Below, in pieces: positions 8,844-17,601 of a DNA stretch of 64,000 nucleotides; position 1 is the first letter of the stretch, and each line of letters begins with the position of its first letter. The position numbers were made by a program, and so were the translations under genes. This DNA comes from Bauldia litoralis (lineage in GTDB: Bacteria > Pseudomonadota > Alphaproteobacteria > Rhizobiales > Kaistiaceae), in contig CAMCWB010000002.1 of assembly GCA_945882315.1 (NCBI GenBank), positions 1 through 64,000 on the forward strand. The letters are read 5' to 3'. The notes under the pieces are model-generated. The model saw nothing but the letters and a program-made list of their open reading frames with translations, was not told the DNA's origin and did not search any database.

Positions 8844-10159
8844 GCATCGTCATGTCTCTTGCGCGTCATGTCAGCAGGTTCGCCGCAGTCGCCTTCGTCC
8901 TGATCTCCGCGAACGCGGCCCAGGCGATCGAGATTCAGCGCGTCGTCAGCCCGCAGGGCATCGAAGCCTGGCTTGTCGAGGACGACACGGTCCCGCTGAT
9001 CGCGCTGTCCTTCTCCTTCCTCGGCGGATCGACGCAGGATCCGGTCGGCAAGCCCGGCGTCGCCAACCTCCTGTCGGGCATGCTCGACGAGGGTGCCGGC
9101 GAGCTCGACAGCAAGACCTTCCAGGCCGAGCTCGACGAATATTCGGTCGAGCTTTCCTTCAGCGCCGGTCTCGACAGTTTCGTCGGCTCGCTGACCACCC
9201 TGACCGACAACCGCGCCCAGGCCGTTCGGCTCCTGCAGCTTGCCCTGACCAAGCCGCGCTTCGACGAGGAACCGATCGAGCGCATGCGCGCCCAGTTCAT
9301 CGCCGGCATCAAGCAGAACGAGCAGGATCCCGATACGCTCGCCGGCGACGCCCTGACCGAGGCGCTTTTCGCAGGACATCTCTACAGCCGGCCGGTCGAA
9401 GGCACGCCGGAAACGCTTGCCGCGATCACCGCCGACGATCTGCGCAGCTTTCACGCCAACACCTTCGCCCGCGACCACCTCAAGATCGCGGTCGTCGGCG
9501 CCATCGATGCGAAGGCGCTGGGCGCGATGCTCGACGAGGCGTTTGGCGGCCTGCCGGCAAAGTCGAAGCTGGTCGATGTCCCGGAAGTGAAGCCCGTGCT
9601 GACCGGCTCGACGGACATCTCGATGAGCATCCCGCAGACCATCATCAATTTCGCCGGCAATGGCCTCAAGCGCGACGACCCGGATTTCGTGCCGGCCTCC
9701 GTCGCCTCGCTCATTCTCGGCGGCGGCGGAATGACCTCGCGGCTCTACGAGGAGATTCGCGAGAAGCGCGGCCTGGCCTATTCGGTCGGCATCGGCCTGC
9801 GTGCCTATGACCACTCCGGCCTCGTCGTCGGCGGTACGCGCACCCGCGCCGATCAGGCCGACGCCGTCACCGACCTGATCCGTTCCGAGGTCGCCCGCTT
9901 CGCCAAGGACGGCGCGACGGAGGACGAACTCGCCAAGGCGAAGAGCTATCTGCTGGGCAGCTACGCGCTGCGCTTCACGACCTCGAATGCGATCGCGGCG
10001 CAGCTCCTGTCGATCCAGATGGACAATCTCGGCATCGACTACATCAACCGCCGCAACGGCCTGATCGCGGCGGTGACGCTCGACGACGTCAAGCGCGTTG
10101 CCAAACGCCTGTTCGACGGTGAGCTTCTCTTCGTCCGCGTCGGCCAGCCCGGATCCTAG
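8840..10159 (+). CDS. M16 peptidase-like protein, non-catalytic partner
   Basis: 439 residues with an N-terminal signal peptide (about residues 1-27, ending ANAAQA). The HxxEH zinc motif of its neighbour is replaced by NLLSG at the corresponding position (residues about 72-76), so it should not hydrolyse peptides alone. It keeps the C-terminal TSRLYEEIREKRGLAYSV element that contributes substrate-binding residues in M16B dimers. It starts with ATGA overlap on the catalytic gene. Its TAG stop overlaps the TAG stop of the convergent MATE gene (plus-strand CTAG). Confidence 0.92.
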   Translation: MSIVMSLARHVSRFAAVAFVLISANAAQAIEIQRVVSPQGIEAWLVEDDTVPLIALSFSFLGGSTQDPVGKPGVANLLSGMLDEGAGELDSKTFQAELDEYSVELSFSAGLDSFVGSLTTLTDNRAQAVRLLQLALTKPRFDEEPIERMRAQFIAGIKQNEQDPDTLAGDALTEALFAGHLYSRPVEGTPETLAAITADDLRSFHANTFARDHLKIAVVGAIDAKALGAMLDEAFGGLPAKSKLVDVPEVKPVLTGSTDISMSIPQTIINFAGNGLKRDDPDFVPASVASLILGGGGMTSRLYEEIREKRGLAYSVGIGLRAYDHSGLVVGGTRTRADQADAVTDLIRSEVARFAKDGATEDELAKAKSYLLGSYALRFTTSNAIAAQLLSIQMDNLGIDYINRRNGLIAAVTLDDVKRVAKRLFDGELLFVRVGQPGS

Positions 10160-11589
10160 GGCTGGGCATTCGCTGGCCGGTGGCGGTGCGCCCCGGCCAG
10201 CGCCGACCACCATGACCCCAAGCCGGCGACGCGGCCGGATTGCGCGCCGAGCCGGTCGATGATGCGCCGGCAGACGATGAGTGCGGCGATGCCGAAGGGC
10301 ACCGATCCGATGGCGAAGCCGGCAAGCACGCCTTCGGCGCCGCCGAGTTGCGCCCCGGCCCAGACGAAGGGGATCGTGCCGAGCGTCGCCTTGCCCCAGT
10401 TGAACAGCGTCGAGAGCACCGGATAGCCGAGATTGTTGAAGGCCGCATTAGCGACGAAGAGCCCGCCGGTGAAGATGTAGGAAATCGCCAGGAACTGGCA
10501 GAAGAAGAGGACCAGCGCGGCGTCCTCGCCGCTGGCTCCGAAGATGTCGACGATACCGTGCCGGCTCAGAAACAGGATGGCCGCGACGATCAGCGTATAG
10601 CCGGCGGTCAGGATCATGCTGTCGACGATCGTCTGCCGCACGCGGTCGAAAGCCTTGGCGCCGTAGTTCTGGCCGATGATCGGGCCGACCGCGCCGGACA
10701 GCGCGAACAGGACGCCGAAAGCGACCGGCACGACGCGGGCGACGATGGTCCAGCCGGCCACGGCATGGTCGCCGAAGCTCGCGATTTCCGCCGTCACGAA
10801 GCCGTTGCTGACCGGCGTCGCGATATTGGTCAGCACGGCCGGAAAGCCGATCCGCGCCAGCGGCATGAAATCGGCGGCAACCACCGAGAGCTTTGGCCAG
10901 GTGATGAGTTCGTGGACGCGGATCACCACGAACATCGCATAGGCGAAGGTCAGGAACCGCGAGATCACCATGACGATGGCGGCGCCGTTCACGCCGAGCC
11001 CCAGGCCGTAGATCAGCAACGGATCGAGCACCGCCGTCACCAGTCCGAGGATCAGCGTCGTGTACATCGAGCGCTTGGCGTCGCCGATCGAGCGGAGGAG
11101 GCCGATCAGGCACATGCTGAGGCCGAGCAGCGGCGTCGTCGGCAGCGCGATCAGCATGAAGCCGGCGGCGATGTCCTTGGTCCTGCCGGTGGCGCCGAGA
11201 AGGGCAAGCGAACCGTCGATGAAGGGCAGGCTGACCAGGGTCAGGACGACCGTTATCGCGGCGACCAGCGTCAGGGCCGAGGTCGCGACGCGCCGGGCTC
11301 CCGCCTTGTCGCCGGCACCGAGCGCCCGCGAGGTGAGGGCGACCGCGGCGATCATCAGCCCGACGCAGAAGGACATGTGGAAATAGAGGACGACGCCGGC
11401 ATAGCCGACGGCGGCGGTCAGCACCGGGTCGCCGAGCAGCGAGATGTAGAAGAGATTGGCGAAGTCGACGAGGAAGATGGCGACGAGGCCGATCGAGCCG
11501 GTGCTCGCCATGACCAGCACATGGCGCATGGTCGAGCCGGTCGTGAAACGCGCGTCAGAGACTTTTCCGGCGGCCGGCAATGCGGGCAT
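10156..11589 (-). CDS. MATE-family multidrug/cation antiporter
   Basis: 477 residues with about twelve hydrophobic segments in two repeats, typical of MATE exporters driven by Na+ or H+. Recognisable family features are the ALTSRALGAGD segment of the first half, IGDAKRSMY, and the second-half GAVGPIIGQNYGA motif. Substrate cannot be read from sequence. The ATG at 11589 was selected because the hydrophobic domain begins about 20 residues later; the ribosome binding site is weak. It is divergent from pmbA and convergent with the M16 pair. Confidence 0.9.
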   Translation of the reverse strand: MPALPAAGKVSDARFTTGSTMRHVLVMASTGSIGLVAIFLVDFANLFYISLLGDPVLTAAVGYAGVVLYFHMSFCVGLMIAAVALTSRALGAGDKAGARRVATSALTLVAAITVVLTLVSLPFIDGSLALLGATGRTKDIAAGFMLIALPTTPLLGLSMCLIGLLRSIGDAKRSMYTTLILGLVTAVLDPLLIYGLGLGVNGAAIVMVISRFLTFAYAMFVVIRVHELITWPKLSVVAADFMPLARIGFPAVLTNIATPVSNGFVTAEIASFGDHAVAGWTIVARVVPVAFGVLFALSGAVGPIIGQNYGAKAFDRVRQTIVDSMILTAGYTLIVAAILFLSRHGIVDIFGASGEDAALVLFFCQFLAISYIFTGGLFVANAAFNNLGYPVLSTLFNWGKATLGTIPFVWAGAQLGGAEGVLAGFAIGSVPFGIAALIVCRRIIDRLGAQSGRVAGLGSWWSALAGAHRHRPANAQP

Positions 11590-11745
11590 CGTTACTGGTC
11601 CAGTCGATGGGGGCGGCCGGCGGGTCCGCTGGAGGCTGCGCCTGATATGGCGCGGAACAGGGGCCCGATCAATCGGCCTGGGGCGCGGCATACCGACAAG
11701 GCTTGCCGGATACCGCTTTAGACCATAACTAGGCGAGAGGACATC

Positions 11746-13089
11746 ATGACAGACCATCCCGACCAGACTGATCTCGCCGACCGCGCCGCCCAACTGGTGG
11801 AAGCCGCGTTGAAAGCCGGCGCCGATACCGCCGACGCGATCTGCGTGCGCGGCATGTCGATGTCGGTCGACGTCCGCCTCGGCAAGGTCGAGGAAACCCG
11901 CCGCGCCGAGGGCGACGATTTCACGCTCCGGGCCTTTGTCGGCAAGCGTTCCGCCGCGGTCTCGGCCAATACGCTGGCCGATCCGGCCGAACTCGCCGAG
12001 CGCGCCGTCGCCATGGCGCGCGTTGCGCCGCAAGACCCCTATAACGCTCTCGCCGACCCCGACCGGCTGACCACGACCTTCCCCGATCTCGATCTCCTCG
12101 ATCCATCGATTCCGTCGGCCGAGGAACTGACCGACAAGGCGCGCGCCGCCGAGGACGCCGCCCGTGCGGTTCCCGGCGTGACCAATTCCGGCGGCGGTTC
12201 GGCCGGCTGGCGGCTGGGCGGCCTCGTGCTCGCTACATCGCACGGCTTCGTCGGCGCCTATTCGGCCTCGCGCTTCTCGATCTCCGCTTCGGCGATCGCC
12301 GGCGAGGGGACCGGCATGGAGCGCGACTATGATAGTGAGTCGCGCATCTACCGCGCCGATCTGCCCGATCCCGTCGAGATCGGCCGCCGCGCCGGCGACC
12401 GTGCCGTCAGGCGCCTCGCCCCGCGCCAGATGGCGACCGGCAAGGGCATCGTCATCTATGATCCGCGCATTTCGACGGGTCTCATCGGCCATCTCGTCGG
12501 CGCGGCGAACGGCGCTTCCATCGCCCGCAAGACCAGCTTCCTCATCGACAAGCTCGGCAGCGCGATTTTCTCCCCGGCGATCCGCGTCCATGACGATCCG
12601 CATCGCCGCCGCGGCCTCGGCTCGCGTCCCTTCGACGGCGAGGGCGTCGCCTCGGCGCCGCTCGATATTGTCAGCGACGGCATCCTGCGCACCTGGATCC
12701 TCGACAGCGCCAGCGCCCGCGAGCTCGGCCTCGTCACCAATGGCCGGGCGAATCGTGGTGCGAGCAGCACCTCGCCGGGCATCACCAACCTCACCCTCGA
12801 GCCCGGCACGCAGACTCCGGAAGAGCTCATCGCCGAGGCCGGCAACGGTCTCTATGTCACCGAGCTGATCGGCCACGGAGCCAATCTGATGACCGGCGAC
12901 TACAGCCGCGGCGCCGCCGGTTTCGCCATCGAGAACGGCGTCCTGACCCATCCGGTCGCCGAAGTGACGATCGCCGGCAACCTCATCGACATGTTCCGCA
13001 ACATGAAGCCGGCGAACGACCTTCGCTACCGCTTCGCTGTCAACGCGCCGACGGTCGCCGTCGAGGGCCTGACGATCGCCGGACGCTGA
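11746..13089 (+). CDS. pmbA: PmbA/TldE metallopeptidase subunit
   Basis: A 447-residue TldD/PmbA family protein. In enterobacteria TldD and TldE act together as a cytoplasmic zinc protease that matures microcin B17 and degrades unfolded peptides; TldE itself lacks the HExxxH motif, and it is absent here too. Family signatures: TLRAFVGKRSAAVSANT near the N-terminus, HGFVGAYSASRFSISASA in the middle and LTLEPGTQ, GHGANLMTGDYSRGAAGF near the C-terminus. The partner tldD lies at 55878-57302. It is followed 2 bases later by the CysQ-like gene. Confidence 0.95.
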   Translation: MTDHPDQTDLADRAAQLVEAALKAGADTADAICVRGMSMSVDVRLGKVEETRRAEGDDFTLRAFVGKRSAAVSANTLADPAELAERAVAMARVAPQDPYNALADPDRLTTTFPDLDLLDPSIPSAEELTDKARAAEDAARAVPGVTNSGGGSAGWRLGGLVLATSHGFVGAYSASRFSISASAIAGEGTGMERDYDSESRIYRADLPDPVEIGRRAGDRAVRRLAPRQMATGKGIVIYDPRISTGLIGHLVGAANGASIARKTSFLIDKLGSAIFSPAIRVHDDPHRRRGLGSRPFDGEGVASAPLDIVSDGILRTWILDSASARELGLVTNGRANRGASSTSPGITNLTLEPGTQTPEELIAEAGNGLYVTELIGHGANLMTGDYSRGAAGFAIENGVLTHPVAEVTIAGNLIDMFRNMKPANDLRYRFAVNAPTVAVEGLTIAGR

Positions 13090-13091
13090 CC

Positions 13092-13892
13092 TTGGCGGAA
13101 GCTGGCGACGACCTCGAACTTCTCGTCGCCGCGGCCCGCGAGGCCGGCGCGCTCGCCATGACTTTCTTCCGCAAGGATCCGAAGACCTGGCCGAAAGGCG
13201 ACAGCTCGATCGTCAGCGAGGCCGACATCGCGCTCGACCAGCTTCTCTTCTCGCGCCTGACCGCGGCCCGCCCCGATTATGGCTGGCTGTCGGAAGAAAC
13301 CGCCGACGATCTTGCCCGCCTGTCGCGCGAGCGCGTCTTCGTGGTTGACCCGATCGACGGCACGCGCGGTTTCCTCGCCGGCGGCAACGAGTGGACGGTG
13401 TCGCTCGCCGTCGTCGAGAACGGCTACCCGGTTGCCGCAGCACTGTTTGCCCCCTCGCTCAATCTGATGTTCGAGGCGAAGGCCGGTCGCGGCGCGACGC
13501 GGAACGGGCGGCCGATGCAGGTTTCGCCGCGCCAGGAGCTGGCCGGCGCGAGCGTCGCCGGCTCCAAGCGGCTCATCCGCGACGCCCTGGAAATCGGTGG
13601 GGTGTCACTCGATTATTATGGCTTCGTCACGTCGCTCGCCTATCGCTTCGCGCTGGTTGCGGCCGGCGAGGTCGACGCTGGCATCGCGCGTGCGGGATCG
13701 CACGACTGGGACCTTGCGGCAGCCGATCTTTTGGTGCACGAAGCCAAGGGGCGGCTTGCCGATCTTGCCGGCAACCGGCCGCGCTACAATGAGCGCGAGC
13801 CGCGCCATCCGACGCTTCTCGCCACCAATTCGGCGCTGGGCGATGCGATGGCCGAGCTTGTCGAGAAAGCCGACAAGGCGCAGGCGAAATAG
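13092..13892 (+). CDS. cysQ: Inositol monophosphatase-family phosphatase (CysQ-like 3'(2'),5'-bisphosphate nucleotidase)
   Basis: A 266-residue Mg2+-dependent, Li+-sensitive-type phosphatase. The metal site is built from LSEET (about residue 65) and DPIDGTRGFLAG (about 81), with the second-metal Asp in SHDWDLAAADLLV. The GTRGF variant favours the CysQ/BPNT branch that hydrolyses PAP or PAPS over true inositol monophosphatases, but assignment by motif is not decisive. Start is a TTG two bases after pmbA's stop. In this lineage it heads the Kdo/lipid A cluster. Confidence 0.88.
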   Translation: MAEAGDDLELLVAAAREAGALAMTFFRKDPKTWPKGDSSIVSEADIALDQLLFSRLTAARPDYGWLSEETADDLARLSRERVFVVDPIDGTRGFLAGGNEWTVSLAVVENGYPVAAALFAPSLNLMFEAKAGRGATRNGRPMQVSPRQELAGASVAGSKRLIRDALEIGGVSLDYYGFVTSLAYRFALVAAGEVDAGIARAGSHDWDLAAADLLVHEAKGRLADLAGNRPRYNEREPRHPTLLATNSALGDAMAELVEKADKAQAK

Positions 13893-13941
13893 GGGGACGA
13901 CGCCGACTATCGAGGTTTCCAGCTTTTCATGAGGAGCCGAA

Positions 13942-14178
13942 ATGGAAAAGCGCAATGCCCCTGAACAGTTGCTCCACCTCGTCTTCGGAGGGTAGCTTGA
14001 AAGCGTCGACGATATGAAATTCACCGATCTGTCCGCTGTCGATATCGTCGGCATTTTCCCCAATTACCGCACCGCCTATGACGCGTGGAAATCCAAGGCG
14101 CAGGCAACCGTGGACAATGCCGGCACGCGCTATTTCATCGTCCATCTCCACCGCCTCCTGGAGCCTGACGCATCGTGA
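13942..14178 (+). pseudogene. DUF4170 protein gene interrupted by an in-frame amber codon
   Basis: A clear GAGGAG ribosome binding site precedes the ATG at 13942. The frame encodes a 17-residue N-terminal piece ending QLLHLVFGG, then TAG (13993-13995), and continues in frame for 60 codons with DIVGIFPNYRTAYDAWKSKA and TRYFIVHLHRLLEPD before TGA. Together these make one typical 78-residue DUF4170 protein, a small family of unknown function attached to the Kdo/lipid A cluster in alphaproteobacteria. Family members have Glu at the interrupted position, so GAG to TAG is a one-base change. An internal ATG at 14014 could allow restart of the larger piece. A sequencing error is possible. Confidence 0.8.
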
Positions 14179-14185
14179 GAAGCCG

Positions 14186-14983
14186 ATGACGGTAGGGGAC
14201 GTGGATGCCAAGCCCGAGGCAGAGCCGAAGCCTGGGTCGAAGCGGGGCTCGCCGCGCACGAGGCGGCGGCGCCGGCTCGCCCATCTCGGCGACCGGCTCA
14301 TCCGTTCGCCACGGACGCAGTCGACCGTCGCCGGTCTGGTCGCCAACTATCTGCGCTTCGTGAATGCCACGAGCCGGCTGACCTTCGATCCGAGCGATCC
14401 GTACGTCATGCAGGCCTCGCTCGCCCCGGTGATCTTCACCATGTGGCACGGCCAGCATTTCATGCTGCCTTTCGCCCGCCAGTACGAGCTCGACGTTCGC
14501 GTACTCATCTCCCGCCACCATGACGGCGAGATCAATGCGCTGGTCGCCGAGAAGCTCGGCGTCGGTACGATCCGCGGTTCCGGCGGCCGCTCGCGCAAGC
14601 GCATGGTCGAAAAGGGCGGCCTGGTCGGCTTCATGGAGATGAAGACGGCGCTCGAGGAGGGCGCCTTCGTCTGCATGACCGCGGATATCTCCAACCTCGA
14701 ATCGCGCCGGGCAGGGCTGGGCGTCGTGTCGCTTGCCAAGGCGAGCGGCCGGCCGATCGTGCCGATCGCCTACGCATCGAGCCGGCGCATCGACATCACG
14801 AGCTGGGACCGCGCCACCCTGAACCTGCCCTTCAGCCGCGCCGTCTGCGCCGTCGGCGAGATCGTCGAGGTGCCCGAGGATGCCGGCGACGCGCTCCTCG
14901 AAGCCAAGCGCCAGGATGTTGAGACGGCGCTGAACGAAGCAACCGCCCGCGCTTACGCGCTTGTCGACCGGCGCGCGGTCTGA
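14186..14983 (+). CDS. Lysophospholipid acyltransferase-like protein (DUF374)
   Basis: 265 residues of the LPLAT/DUF374 branch of acyltransferases. The family signatures are TMWHGQHFMLPF (residues about 90-101), SRHHDGEIN and RGSGGRSRKRMVEKGG, followed by ADISNLESRRAGLGVV. Members sit beside waaA and lpxK in alphaproteobacteria, suggesting a role in lipid A or envelope lipid acylation, but no activity is proven for this group. The N-terminal 35 residues are basic and variable. The ATG at 14186 lies 8 bases after the DUF4170 gene. Confidence 0.88.
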   Translation: MTVGDVDAKPEAEPKPGSKRGSPRTRRRRRLAHLGDRLIRSPRTQSTVAGLVANYLRFVNATSRLTFDPSDPYVMQASLAPVIFTMWHGQHFMLPFARQYELDVRVLISRHHDGEINALVAEKLGVGTIRGSGGRSRKRMVEKGGLVGFMEMKTALEEGAFVCMTADISNLESRRAGLGVVSLAKASGRPIVPIAYASSRRIDITSWDRATLNLPFSRAVCAVGEIVEVPEDAGDALLEAKRQDVETALNEATARAYALVDRRAV

Positions 14984-14986
14984 GCG

Positions 14987-16276
14987 ATGGCGGATCGTCT
15001 CGGCAACGCCGTCCTCGCAGCCTATCGGCTGGTCGGACGCGCCGTCACGCCGATCCTGCCGCTCGCCCTGTCGCGGCGCGCGGCGCGCGGCAAGGAAGAT
15101 CCGGGCCGCATCTCCGAGCGCTACGGCACGGCTTCGATCGAGCGGCCCGCCGGGCGCCTCGTCTGGGTCCATGCGGCGAGCGTCGGCGAGACCAACGCGG
15201 TGCTGCCGCTGATCCGCCGGCTCGTCGAGGCGGGCCTTGCCGTGGTCTTCACCTCGGTGACCGTGACGTCGGCCGGCATCGCCGCCACACGTTTGCCGGC
15301 GGGCGCCCATCACCAGTTCGCGCCGATCGACGTGCCTTCCGCCATCGGCCGCTTCATCGAGCACTGGCGTCCCGAAATGGCGCTCTTCGTCGAATCCGAG
15401 CTCTGGCCGACGACGCTGTCCACCTTGCAGAATCGCGGCATTCCGCTGGTCCTCGTAAATGCCCGGCTGTCCGAGCGTTCCTTCCGCGGCTGGCAGCGCT
15501 TCGGCAGCGTTGCCCATGCGCTGGTCGGCCGCCTGGCGCTTTGCCTCGCGCAGAGCCCGCAGGATGCCGAACGTTATCGGGCGCTCGGCGCTCGCGACGT
15601 CCGCATCACCGGCAATCTCAAATTCGATGTGCCGGCCCCCGAGGTCGATCCGGCGGCGCTGGCGGCTTTCGAGCGCACGACCGACAACCGGCCGATCTGG
15701 GTGGCGGCGAGCACGCATCCGGGCGAGGAAAGCATCGCCGCGGGGGTTCACCGGACGCTCGCATCGCGGATCCCCGGCCTTCTGACCGTGATCGTGCCGC
15801 GCCATCCCGAGCGCGGCGCCGCCATCAGGAGTGAGATCGTCGCCGGCGGCCTTTCGGTCGCGCAGCGCAGCCTCGGTGAGCTGCTCCTGCCCGTGACCGA
15901 CGTCTATCTCGCCGATACGCTGGGCGAACTCGGCCTGTTCTATCGCGCCGCGCCGGTCGCCTTCCTCGGCGGCTCGATGGTCGAGCATGGCGGCCAGAAT
16001 CCGATCGAGCCGCTCCGTCTCTCCTGCACCGTGCTGCATGGCCCGCATGTCCATAATTTCTCGGACATCTACGCCGCGATCGACGCCGTCGTTCCGCAGG
16101 CCTTTGCGGCCGACGCCGGCGACCTTGCCGAACGCGTCGCGGAATTACTGGGCGACCGCGAAGCGGCGCGACGCCAGGCGGAAGCGCTGGCCGACGCATT
16201 GAAGCCACTTTCCGGCGCGTTGAATGAAACGATGACGGCGCTCGACCCCTTTATCCGCAAGGCGCAGCGCGCATGA
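14987..16276 (+). CDS. waaA: 3-deoxy-D-manno-octulosonic acid (Kdo) transferase
   Basis: A GT30 glycosyltransferase of 429 residues that adds Kdo to lipid IVA on the inner leaflet of the cytoplasmic membrane. Motifs: WVHAASVGETNA (about residue 59, with the catalytic Glu), FVESELWPTTL, VLVNARLSERSFRGW, GNLKFD, WVAASTHPGEE and FLGGSMVEHGGQNPIEP. A short hydrophobic N-terminal segment anchors it. It follows the DUF374 gene by 3 bases and overlaps lpxK by ATGA, so the cluster is one operon. Confidence 0.97.
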   Translation: MADRLGNAVLAAYRLVGRAVTPILPLALSRRAARGKEDPGRISERYGTASIERPAGRLVWVHAASVGETNAVLPLIRRLVEAGLAVVFTSVTVTSAGIAATRLPAGAHHQFAPIDVPSAIGRFIEHWRPEMALFVESELWPTTLSTLQNRGIPLVLVNARLSERSFRGWQRFGSVAHALVGRLALCLAQSPQDAERYRALGARDVRITGNLKFDVPAPEVDPAALAAFERTTDNRPIWVAASTHPGEESIAAGVHRTLASRIPGLLTVIVPRHPERGAAIRSEIVAGGLSVAQRSLGELLLPVTDVYLADTLGELGLFYRAAPVAFLGGSMVEHGGQNPIEPLRLSCTVLHGPHVHNFSDIYAAIDAVVPQAFAADAGDLAERVAELLGDREAARRQAEALADALKPLSGALNETMTALDPFIRKAQRA

Positions 16277-17307
16277 GGAAGCCGCCGAGCTTCTGGCGCG
16301 ACGAGAAGCCCAGCCCGGCGGCCTTCCTCCTGATGCCGGCAGGCGCCGTCTATGGCTGGGTTGCCGGCTGGCGGATGAACCGGCCGCCTTTGGCGCGCGC
16401 CGCGGTGCCGACCATCTGCGTCGGCAATTTCGTCTTGGGCGGCGCCGGCAAGACGCCGACCGCGCTGGCGCTGGCGCGGATCGCCCGGGCTCGCGGCCTG
16501 CGCCCCGGCTTTCTGACGCGTGGCTATGGCGGCGAGGAAAAGGGGCCGCTGCTCGTCGACCTCGCCACGCATCGTGCCGATCGCGTCGGCGACGAAGCGC
16601 TGCTGCTCGCGGCGGTCGCCCCGACCGTCGTCGCCGAGGCGCGCCCGGCCGGCGCCAGTCGCCTGCTCGACGAGGATATCGACCTCATCATCATGGATGA
16701 CGGCTTCCAGAATCCGTCGCTCGCCAAGGATCTCTCCTTCATCGCCGTCGATGCCGGGGCGGGGATCGGCAATGGGCTGGTCTTCCCGGCCGGGCCGCTC
16801 CGCGCGCCGCTCCGCACGCAGATCCAGCACACCGATGCGCTGGTCGTCATCGGCGAGGGCGATGCCGCCGACCCGGTCATCCGCGTCGCGGCCCGTGCCG
16901 GCCGGGCCATCCTGCGCGGCCGCCTGCGGCCGGCGCGCATCAAGGACTGGCGGAAGACGCCGATCCTCGCTTTCGCCGGGATCGGACGGCCCGAAAAATT
17001 CTTCGCCTCGCTCGCCGAGATCGAGGCGCCGGTCGCTAAGACCGTCGCCTTCCCGGATCACCATCGCTTCACCGAGGACGATGCCGAGAATCTCCTGTTG
17101 ACCGCCGAAGCCGGCAAGCTCCGCCTCGTCACCACGGAGAAGGATCTGGCGCGCCTGGCGGGTGCCGAAGGCGCTGCCGGCCGTCTTCGCGACAAGGCCG
17201 ACGCCTTCGCGGTCACGCTCGAATTCGAGAATCTCGTCGCGGTGAACGAGATGATCGCCGATGTCTCGCGCGCCATGCAGGCGCGGGAACCGGTGGTGAG
17301 CCGCTAA
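16273..17307 (+). CDS. lpxK: Tetraacyldisaccharide 4'-kinase
   Basis: Phosphorylates the 4' position of the lipid A disaccharide at the inner membrane. The 344-residue protein has the membrane-associated N-terminus GAVYGWVAGWRMNRP, the P-loop VLGGAGKTPTALAL (about residues 53-67), RGYGGEEKGP, and IIMDDGFQNPSLAKDL. Its TAA stop overlaps the TAG stop of the convergent DUF2093 gene within the plus-strand tetramer CTAA. Confidence 0.97.
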   Translation: MRKPPSFWRDEKPSPAAFLLMPAGAVYGWVAGWRMNRPPLARAAVPTICVGNFVLGGAGKTPTALALARIARARGLRPGFLTRGYGGEEKGPLLVDLATHRADRVGDEALLLAAVAPTVVAEARPAGASRLLDEDIDLIIMDDGFQNPSLAKDLSFIAVDAGAGIGNGLVFPAGPLRAPLRTQIQHTDALVVIGEGDAADPVIRVAARAGRAILRGRLRPARIKDWRKTPILAFAGIGRPEKFFASLAEIEAPVAKTVAFPDHHRFTEDDAENLLLTAEAGKLRLVTTEKDLARLAGAEGAAGRLRDKADAFAVTLEFENLVAVNEMIADVSRAMQAREPVVSR

Positions 17308-17519
17308 CGCGTCTCGGTCTCGATATGGCGGGTCAGCGAGGCGATGGCGTCGGAATAGGCTTCCTGGCGCTCGACGCTCCAGTAGCGGAGCTCGTCCAGC
17401 GGAATCTCCCGCCCGGTGACCGCGCAACGCACGAACGCCCCCGGTGCGAGGATCTGGAAATCGCCGTCGAGATAGCGGATGCGGGCTTCGCCGCCGCGTC
17501 CGGTTTCGATCCTGTTCAT
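17304..17519 (-). CDS. DUF2093 domain protein
   Basis: A 71-residue protein starting MNRIETGRGGEARIRYLDGD and containing GAFVRCAVTGREIPLDELRYW, the core of DUF2093. The family is small, mostly alphaproteobacterial and uncharacterised; the Cys in VRCAVTG and the overall shape suggest a small beta-rich protein. It is convergent with lpxK, with overlapping stop codons, and is commonly encoded next to lpxK in this order (from memory). Confidence 0.85.
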   Translation of the reverse strand: MNRIETGRGGEARIRYLDGDFQILAPGAFVRCAVTGREIPLDELRYWSVERQEAYSDAIASLTRHIETETR

Positions 17520-17601
17520 TGCGGCCCTTCGGGTTGCCGATGAGCGACCATAGCCACGCCCCGCCATCGCGCGCAATCTCCCCCAGCCACGCGGCCGGAG
17601 C

